From Chlamydomonas sphaeroides (lineage: Eukaryota > Chlorophyta > Chlorophyceae > Chlamydomonadales > Chlamydomonadaceae), in assembly GCA_001662425.1 (NCBI GenBank), contig BDDC01002607.1, positions 1 through 11,695 of the forward strand: a stretch of 11,695 bases of DNA, in the 5' to 3' direction. The notes beneath the pieces were generated by a model. The model was not told where the DNA came from and ran no database searches. It worked only from the letters and a program-made list of their open reading frames with translations. Below are positions 1 to 6,817 of the stretch, one piece after another (position 1 is the first letter of the stretch; each line of letters opens with the position of its first letter). The position numbers and the translations under genes were made by a program.

Positions 1-60
1 CCACCCTGGCCCACCCTGCCCCACCCTGGCCCACCCTGGCCCACCCTGGCCCAACCTGGA
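1..60. repeat. 10-base tandem repeat at the left edge
   Basis: Six units of a CCACCCTGGC-type 10-mer run to base 60. Units 1, 3, 4 and 5 are identical, unit 2 has one change (TGCC) and the last has two (AACCTGGA). The array is cut by the window edge, so its full size is unknown. It lies downstream of, or in an intron of, the leftmost minus-strand gene. Confidence 0.9.
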
Positions 61-315
61 CCGCGCTGCCGCTTAGCAGGGGGGCATGGCCGCCCCCGCG
101 GACTGCCGCCGGCAGCTGCAGCGGCCCAGGCCCCGAAACGCTGCCCCGGCCAGCAAGCTGCCATGCCATGCCAGCATGCCAGCATGCCGCCCGACCGGCC
201 GGCTAGCGTGCAGGCGCTGACGGGCTGCCCTGGAGGGCCGCTGCGCTCGAGGCGCCGCAACGGAAGGGCGGAGGCCGGCGGTTTTCGCCCGGCCCGGAGC
301 CTGGGGCCGCCTCAC

Positions 316-1001
316 CTGCCGCGCTGCCAAACGCAAAGTGTATCTTTGTGGCGTCCAGCAGGTTGCTGACCATGAGGCGGTGGACCGCGCGGCTGCACCT
401 GCGGACGGCGGTGGGCGCAGGCGGGGCGGGGCGGGGCGGGGCGGAGCGGTGAACGGGTTGGGGCAGCGGGGCCATGTTGGAGCGGCGAGGGGGCCAGGGC
501 GAAACCTAGGCTGCCGGCGCCCTGGGCTGCCAGCGGAGGGAGTGTGTGGACTGGCTCGCAGGGACTGGCCACGGAGCGCGCAGCAGCGCAGGTGATAGCG
601 TGCGCTGGGCTGTGTGTCGCGCGCTGGGGCCCGGGGACGCGTGCGGGGAGGTTCGGGCTCCGTTCGCCTGCCACAAGGGTGGCCAGGGCGAGTTCGGCGC
701 CTCGCGCCGGCGCTTACCCCGAGTCGAGCGGGGGACTGTGCTGAAAGCTCAGCTGGTACGAGCGGCCTGTTCTGTCCGCGATGCTGAGCCCAGACGCCGC
801 GAGATGCGCGAGCGTGACCGCGTAGCCGTTCCGAGCGTCCAGCGAAGATTGGCAGCCAACGTAGCCAGTCCGCACAATGAAACTGGGCGCTGGCACGGCG
901 CCATCGGCGCTCACAAAGGACGGCCGAGTCCCAGGCTGCCCCCAGACGAAGGCTCCAAGAAGCGTCGCTAGCACTGCCGTCCTCACGATGGCTCCCAGCA
1001 T
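316..1001 (-). CDS. Putative secreted protein of unknown function, 5' part (partial gene)
   Basis: Two exons are supported: 1001-718 and 398-316, with a 319-base intron between them (GTAAGCG donor, CCGCAG acceptor). The join is in phase (GG|G) and gives 122 residues. I chose the ATG at 1001 because it opens directly into a signal-peptide-like stretch, MLGAIVRTAVLATLLGAF, with a short basic/hydrophobic N-terminus and a likely cleavage region around residues 21-34. The mature part contains GYVGCQSSLDARNGY and, across the junction, LDSGCSRAVHRLMVSNLLD; no domain is recognised. The second exon ends at a GTGAGG donor in phase 1, so the gene continues to the left. A possible next exon begins after the CTGCAG near 116, but many acceptors would fit and I do not call it. 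Seen: ORF, phase and hydrophobic leader. Inferred: secretion or membrane insertion. An intervening small exon in the first intron cannot be excluded. Confidence 0.5.
421..443. repeat. GGGGC simple repeat in an intron
   Basis: About four and a half units of GGGGC run from 421, inside the first intron (717-399) of the secreted-protein gene. Transcription is from the minus strand, so the RNA carries the C-rich complement while the DNA plus strand carries the G runs. Confidence 0.8.
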
Positions 1002-1716
1002 GACTAGAATCCGTCGCTGCAACTGCAGGCGCAGACTACACCACCCGCAGGTAGGGTGGCCTACCCGGCGAACGCTATAAGAGCATTTGCAATTGTCTGG
1101 AGAACGACCTGCTACGTCGGGACAACAAGTGAACTCGAGGGTGCGACAAGACACGACAGAAGGGTGGTGGCCATTTTCTGACGCTGGCGTTTTGGTTTTG
1201 ACGTTTGGGTGCGTGGGTTAGGCTAGTGATGACGGTTTGTGGAAGAAGTGCAAATGTTCAGGGCAGGCTGATGGAAGCGAAGTGCCGAGTCGTTCGTTCA
1301 AGCGGCCTGGCCAAGAACCGGCGATGTGTAAACGATGTGATCGACTGCGGAATGGTCTGCACTCTGCGGCGTGCCGTCAGCGTTCGTAATCAGCAGGCCG
1401 ACCCTTGGCGCAGTCGCACAGAGCACACTTTGGAACCACGCAGATTGGATATTGAACAGCACATCATATGCCCAGCCAGAAGCGGGAGGCGGCTCCCAGG
1501 GCTCCCATGGTTGCCGTCAACCTACGGCTGTGGGACGGCGGTTGGTCCAACCACAACCTGGTGTCAAGACAGCATGCATAGTAAATTCGTATGCGGCATA
1601 ACCAACCACATCTTGTACACATCAGCGAGTACAAAGGGCTTGTCCCCAAGCATAGCCATCAGCATGATTTCCAGGAAAGTGCTGCACGCTGTGCAGACTC
1701 GCGGGGCCTCGCCATA
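1002..1716. other. Spacer: 3' UTR of the upstream minus-strand gene and promoter of the next one
   Basis: This 715-base stretch lies between the TAG of the putative hydrolase gene (1717) and the ATG of the secreted-protein gene (1001), both on the minus strand. It should hold the 3' UTR of the first and the 5' UTR and promoter of the second. It is noticeably less GC-rich than the coding DNA. A 181-codon plus-strand ORF crosses it (1205-1750), but its protein has no recognisable motif and it runs into the antisense of the hydrolase stop. I did not find a TGTAA polyadenylation signal on the minus strand here. Confidence 0.5.
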
Positions 1717-2462
1717 CTACCATAAGTCCCCGTCATTTGCTGCGATTTGATCGAACGCAGCAGCCCACACTGCCCACGAACTGGGGTCCCGCGCCATCGC
1801 ATCCTGCTCCATATGCACAAACGACCCAAAGCACTCGCAGCCAGGCTGGGGATCGCGCTCACGCCCTCTAGCCTCAAACAGCGCAGCGCCGCAGCCGCCG
1901 GCTTCGGGCCCCGGCGACGCCGAGCGCTCGCACGCCTGCGCCGTCGCCACCCCGTTCGCCACCCGGCCAAACACGTTTCGCGTCGCCGACAGCACACACC
2001 CGGGGTCCTCGGGCGGAGTGCGCACTGCCCAGCCCCCGGATGTGCCACCCGCAGCCGCCGACATCGCTGACCCCAACTCCGCCGACACCGCTCGCAGCGC
2101 CGCCACCATCCGCGCGACGCCCGTGTCGGGCCTGGCATAGAACCCGCTGGCGTTGCGGCCGAAGCCGCCCGACGCGAACACAGCGCTGCCGGGGCAGCTC
2201 TCGTCGGCCTTGCCGTGCAGCTGCACGAACAGCGACCGACCGGCAGCCGCCGAGGAGCTCGCCGCAGCCAAGCGCGAGCTGCAGGTTGCCGCCGAGCCCG
2301 CGTCCTCCCCGCAGCCTGCGGATGCCGCTGCCTCCGCCACCGCCACCGCCGCTAGCAGCTCCCGCTCCCCCGCCGCCGTGCCGTCCCCGCCTCCGCTGAC
2401 CGCTGCCCGAGCAGCGACCGCCTGGCCCCCCGCAACTGCCGCCGCCGCCTCCGCCTCCGCCT

Positions 2463-2494
<32 letters not shown>

Positions 2495-3804
2495 ACGGCG
2501 ACGCCGCAGGCGCCGCCCAGCTCGGCGGCCTCCGCCGCCAGCAGGGCGTACGCGATGATGTTGAAGGGGTCTCCCGCGTTGTGGCTGGGGTCTGAGGCGG
2601 GGTAGCCGTGGCCCGGCAGGCAGTCCGAGTCCGCGGGCGTGGCCAGGCGGTGCTTACCCGACACCACCACGCTGCGGGCAGAGGCGGGGGTGCGGCGGAA
2701 GAGTGCCACAGCCTGCGGGCCGGGCAGCGGGCATGGCGAGGGAAGCCTCCCGTGGACAGCAGCTCAGTCCCTCAGGCCCTCCGGGGCCAAGCAGTGCCGC
2801 CCCACCCGGCATGGGGGCCATCCTGCCAGCCCCCCCTTTTCCCCTTTCACACCCAGCACTTCCACGGACCTCCCTCCCCCACACACCCACGAACCTGCAA
2901 GTCCACGGGTCCCTCGAAGCACGGGTGCGGCGCACCAAAGTGCAGCCGCAGTGCAGGGGGCCGCCGCGCCGCCGTGCCCAACCAGCCCTCTCCCCCCGCG
3001 CCCTGCCCCGCCGGCGCCTGCGGCAGCTCGTCCGGCGCCGCCGCCTCGGCGGCGGCGTCCGCTACGCCTGCATCCACCGCGCCGGGCCCGAGCCCCATCC
3101 TTAGCGCGGAGGTGGGGCGTAGCGCCAGCCATGCCCAGCCCGCGACGAAGCGCAGCGGGGAGGGGGGCGCACCGCTGCCGCTAGGCGCGGCGCCGCCGGG
3201 CCCCCTGCCGACGCGCTCCCGCAGCAGGCAGACCTCCTCGCCCGTGTCAGAGTCGAGGAAGGCGCTCGGCGGGTGGTAGATGGTCTGTGGATGGGGCGGG
3301 GATGCAGGCCGGGGGCGGGGGCAGCGGATTGCGTGTGCAGCGCGTCGCCAGGCCGCCGCCCCGGCCGCCGCCTGGCTCTGCAGGCTTCATGGCTCAGATG
3401 CTGCGTACTGTGTGAGTAGATTGAGCCGGTCAGTGGCGTGGGGTGTCCGCTGTCACGCCGTGGCGCACCTGCAGCGACGGTGGCAGCGGCGTGGCCGCGC
3501 ATGCCCCGACCGACTGCGCGCGTGCCAGGCCGGCGACTAGCAAACTAAGTTCCGCAACTTGCAACTCGCTCGGTAGGTATTTCGGCCAGTCACTCGCAGG
3601 AATGGAGCTCGCGGGCAGCACGTAGCGCTGAAAGCATGATGCGAGCGCATCAAGCGTGTCAGTCGCCACGCCGTCCTCGCGGCACAACACAATAGGGTCA
3701 TCGGCAGCATCAAATTTGCCGCGCAGGCGCTGTAGCGCGAAAGCGGCCGCGAGGAGGCCCACGACCGTGGCGAGGCATGTTTGCAGCCTCCAGCTACGTG
3801 TCAT
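1717..3804 (-). CDS. Membrane-anchored bacterial-like putative metal-dependent hydrolase, complete three-exon gene
   Basis: Exons are 3804-3469, 3284-2895 and 2712-1717 (TAG stop); both junctions are phase 0 and the protein is 573 residues. The ATG at 3804 starts a basic, then hydrophobic segment (residues 3-24, MTRSWRLQTCLATVVGLLAA) that looks like a signal anchor. An in-frame ATG at 3936 would add 44 residues and bury this anchor. The body carries blocks in the order GAPHPCF (about 230), VVVSGKHRLA (about 257-266), SDPSHN (about 282-287), FVQLHGKAD (about 404-412), SATRNVFGR and FVHMEQDAMAR (about 540-550). From memory, this order matches uncharacterised bacterial secreted proteins with APHP, GTHR, SD-AHN, QLHG, TNVQGR and H-EQ motifs. 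The conserved His, Asp and Glu residues suggest a metal-dependent hydrolase or amidase, but the substrate is unknown. An alanine-rich insert of roughly 90 residues (about 313-400) separates the SDPSHN and QLHG blocks. Exon model: strong. Function: tentative. Confidence 0.82.
2443..2495. repeat. GCC/TCC trinucleotide repeat coding an alanine-rich insert
   Basis: An interrupted GCC/TCC triplet run on the plus strand is read on the minus strand as alternating Ala/Glu and then a run of nine Ala in the third exon of the putative hydrolase. It lies between two conserved-looking blocks, so it is probably a loop expansion. Length variation between strains would be expected. Confidence 0.8.
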
Positions 3805-4448
3805 TTCTGCAGCGCTGCGAAGCCAGCAGCGAAAAGCGGGGGTCACAGTTGCCTGGCTGGGGCGCGGGGTGTGGCGCAGCGCTGCAGGCCAGGTGAATAC
3901 AGACGCATTGGGCAGGGGTGCTGGGCGCCGGGCCATGCGTTCGCGTCACCCTCCCCCGAAGCCCCCACCAAGCCCGCGCCCGGTCCGCGCTCTCACATGC
4001 CGTTCAGTGGTCGCAGCCACCACGAACCTTCCACCGCGCATCGCCCTCACACACGCACCCACCCCCCAGCGCTCATAGTGTCCTGTGACATTGCGCCCGG
4101 CTCACCGGCGCCTCGCGGCCAGCGCCACGCTCGCTCGCGAGTACCCGTGACACGTCAGAGGCTCACACACGCCCCGCCACCGCTCCGCTCCTGCACGCTC
4201 CAGCCCCCCCTCCCCGCGATGCCGCCCGCCCCCACGCTCCCAGCCTGCCTTGCAGCAGCCCCGCTCCCGCTCGCCCCACGCGCCTCTCAGCTCGCGCGCC
4301 CTCCAGCCAACCACAACCCACAAGCCACCACCGCAGCGCGCCACGCGTTGCCCCGCCCCGCTCGTCGCGGCCGCGCCACTTCGCGCCAGCGGCCGCGACG
4401 CAGTATCCCATACGCTCGCAGCTCCTGCCAACAGGACAACAGGCGCTA
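3805..4448. other. Spacer: 3' UTR of the plastid-protein gene and 5' region of the hydrolase gene
   Basis: These 644 bases separate two minus-strand genes (stop at 4449, start at 3804). The plus strand is strongly C-rich from about 3945 to 4330, so the minus-strand transcript would be G-rich there. ORFs in this stretch are Arg/Pro/Ala-rich, as expected from composition alone. I find no canonical TGTAA polyadenylation signal on the minus strand and no clear TATA box before 3804. Confidence 0.5.
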
Positions 4449-6496
4449 CTACTCGAACATGAACTCGCAGCTCATGACTGCGAGCGCGTCGTTGGGAAGC
4501 TGCAGGAAGGTGTCGAGCAGCATGTCGCCCGTGGGCTCCACCGTGGCCGTGCCCACGAGCACGCCGCTGTTGGCCACCTGGTGGGCGGGTTGGGGGTGGG
4601 GGGGGGAGGAAAGGAATTGATGGTGGGCATGGTAGTGCGCCGATATGTCGGCACGGAGGGGTCGCTGCGTTCCGGTCACAATCCGCATCAGGCATGGGGT
4701 GCGGCCACGGAGCGTGCCTCTCGCGGGCGCCATACTTCCCGGCTCCTCTTCACCCCTGCAGACTTCCCGGCCCCTCATTCCCCCCTGGAGGTACGCACCA
4801 GGCGCTTGCCGTTGCCGCTGAGGCTGGCGCCCTGGGTGCTCTCGGTGGTCAGCAGCGTCCGGATCTGCAACCACGGAGTGCGCGTGTGTGCGTGCGGGTG
4901 GGAGCAAGGCGGGGCAGCTGCCGCGAGGTACGGAGCGGCGGCAGAGTGCGTAGCTGAGCGGAGCGCCTCGGAAGCGCCCAGGGCCCGGGTGCTCGCACGC
5001 CCAGGGGCGCTTCACATATGCAGATATGTAGTGCCTGATCCGTGACTCGGCACCGAGGCCCGTGGCGCCCCTGCGGCGCACCTTGAGCCCGGGCGGCTTG
5101 TAGATGGGGCCGGCGGTGAAGTAGAAGTCGCTCTCGAAGTTGAGGTTCACCTCGCCCGTGTTGGTGTCCAGCACACCCTGCAGCGGCGCGGCGGGGCCGG
5201 CGTTGGGAGGCGCGGCAGGTGCGGCGGCAGCGCAGCGCAGCGGAGACCACACCCTTGCCGCGCGGGGGCTGGCGCCGGCCGCCGCAGGTCGGCCCCGCGG
5301 CAGGTCGGCCCCGCGGCTGTCCACCCGGCGCCCAGCGCGCCGCGGCTTGCCAACCGCCAGCGCCAGGCCTCTGCCCTTCATGGGCTTCCCTGCTCTTCCT
5401 AGGTCTGCCTCCGCACCTGGGCCCTGGGCCCTCGCACGAACCTAGGTACAGACCTGACCAGGAGGACCGCCCATGCCGAGGGCCTGCAGGCCTACATGCT
5501 ACACGGCATCGGCCAGCGCCGCCCCCCAGCGCCCCACCTCGAGGGATACCGGCCGGATGGCGATGTTGAGCGGCGGCGGGATGGGCAGCAGCCCCATCAG
5601 CGTGGCCGTACGGTACGACATGTCTGCGCGGTGTACGGCAGTACGGTGGGCGGGCAGCTTGGCGGTCGTGTTCCATTGCCAGGGGCGTACGGGTCCTAGC
5701 CTGGCAGCCGATCCCACTCATGGGCGGTGGGCTGCAGCTGCATTCGCAGCCCCCCCGACCCCGGCGGTTGGTGTATTGAGCCGGTCGGCCGGTCGGATTG
5801 CAGCCGAAACCGGTGCACCGCTGAGCGCTGATGGGCTAACCGTCAACGACCTCAACCGCCAACGGCCGGATGACGTACCCGGGATGACGAGCACGCTCGT
5901 GTCAAAGGTGAGCTGCAGCTTGCCCCCGCCCAGGTCCGTGACGGTGCCCCAGCCGCCGCCGCCGAGCGCGTTGTAGCGGAACCTGTACAGGCCAGCCACC
6001 AGGGAGCAGCGCCGCATACCAGCTAACCTTCTTGCACAGATCGAGCCCACCCCGTCGGAAGCTGGCTGGTGTGCCGAGGCGCCGAGGCGTATGTGAAGCG
6101 GTGCAGGCTGGGCTCAGCCGGCCCGGCGGTGCTCACCGAGGGTAGAAGCTCACGGCCAGCTCGCAGTCCGAGCGCGTCTTGAGGCGCACGCGGGTGTACT
6201 GCTGCGTGGGAGCAGCGGCAGCGCGCACGGCAACGGCTCGCCGCTTGGCGGCCGCTGGCCTGCGGAGGGGCGGTCGGGACGGCAGCACTGGTCGCAGAAG
6301 CCCCCGGATGTTGTCGACCTTGGCGGGTGGTGGGGATGCAGCTTTCCCCACGCCACGGTGCCTCGCAGACAGGCTATAAGGTTATCTGCGGAGCGCCTGA
6401 GGCAGCCGTGCGCTTCCGAGCCACACAGCTTGGGCCATCCACTGCGCACCTAGACGCCGCGCATTGCCGGCTCCGCAGGCAAGTGAGACTTGACAT
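4449..6496 (-). CDS. Conserved plastid protein of the plant/cyanobacterial unknown-function family, complete seven-exon gene
   Basis: Exons are 6496-6450, 6259-6137, 5982-5879, 5623-5538, 5177-5082, 4864-4799 and 4577-4449 (TAG stop); all six junctions keep phase and give 216 residues. Residues 1 to about 33 (MSSLTCLRSRQCAASRPAAA and on) are Arg/Ala/Ser-rich and acid-free, typical of an algal chloroplast transit peptide. The mature part reads through TRVRLKTRSDCELAVSFYPR, FRYNALGGGGWGTVTDLGGG, LPIPPPLNIAIRPVSLEG, GEVNLNFESDFYFTAGPIY, LLTTESTQG and LQLPNDALAVMS. I recognise this order from a conserved plant chloroplast and cyanobacterial family (FxYNAxGGxGxG, LGLPLPPxLxI, FSxGxIYxxPPL, LTSEESxG, FLxLPTxxLA) with no assigned function that I know of. 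The C-terminus is beta-strand-rich and ends in EFMFE. It sits divergently from the plastid-protein gene starting at 6818. Exon structure and family resemblance are secure; the role is unknown. Confidence 0.9.
5285..5316. repeat. 16-base exact tandem duplication in an intron
   Basis: CAGGTCGGCCCCGCGG occurs at 5285-5300 and again directly at 5301-5316 with no mismatch. It lies in the fourth intron (5537-5178) of the plastid-protein gene, so it does not change the protein. It looks like a recent slippage or repair duplication. Confidence 0.9.
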
Positions 6497-6817
6497 GCTC
6501 GCAGCTCTCTTGTATGTGCCCGCCGCGCGAGGGTCGCTGTGCCCGCAAGATGGGTCGGGTGTTGCTCGCTCGGTTCTGGCGTGGTGGGTGCGCGAAGTGC
6601 AATTGCTTGACTCTGTATGGCGCAAGCAAAGTCTGCTTGATTGTGGGCTGCGCGTTGCCCGGCATGGTGGTGCGCGCATCGGACTTCGGCCAGGACTGTG
6701 TCGTTTCTGCCCGACGGTCGCGCGACATGCCGACGACGAAACCTGTGACTAGCGCGTGTATTACTCTCTTGCTGTGTGACGGCATGTTATAGGGCTGAAA
6801 AACACCCGTGCGTCACG
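6497..6817. promoter_or_regulatory. Divergent promoter region between two plastid-protein genes
   Basis: These 321 bases separate the ATG at 6496 (minus) from the ATG at 6818 (plus). They must contain both 5' UTRs and both transcription start sites, so the promoters are close together or shared. The sequence is less GC-rich than the flanking exons, especially around 6596-6660 and 6740-6790. No convincing TATA box is visible; TTATAGG at about 6787 lies only some 30 bases before the plus-strand ATG and is probably too close. No gene is seen inside; short ORFs here show no recognisable protein. Confidence 0.55.

Noticed and set aside
160..192. CATGCCAG-type short repeats as a possible array
   Set aside because: Only a few irregular short copies, with no spacer structure; consistent with local slippage in an intron or downstream region.
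1074..1083. TATAAG near 1077 as a TATA box for the secreted-protein gene
   Set aside because: The good match is on the plus strand, whereas the gene is on the minus strand; the minus reading CTTATAG is weak.
1322..1334. TGTAA at about 1326 as a polyadenylation signal
   Set aside because: It is on the plus strand, and no plus-strand gene is supported here.
1205..1750. Plus-strand ORF of 181 codons as a gene
   Set aside because: No recognisable protein, no supported exon partner, and it overlaps the antisense of a real stop codon; kept only as a low-grade observation.
2040..3279. Plus-strand ORFs of 119-223 codons opposite the putative hydrolase
   Set aside because: They are rich in Pro, Ala, Arg and Ser with no motif, whereas the minus strand gives a spliced protein with ordered motifs.
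4449..5381. 310-codon minus-strand ORF taken as one uninterrupted gene
   Set aside because: It contains two real exons (5177-5082 and 4577-4449), but the sequence between them in this frame is intron. The intervening exon 4864-4799 lies in another frame and restores the family motif when spliced.
4849..5721. 290-codon minus-strand ORF in a second frame of the plastid-protein gene
   Set aside because: It reads through introns and is out of frame with the conserved exons; it is a composition shadow.
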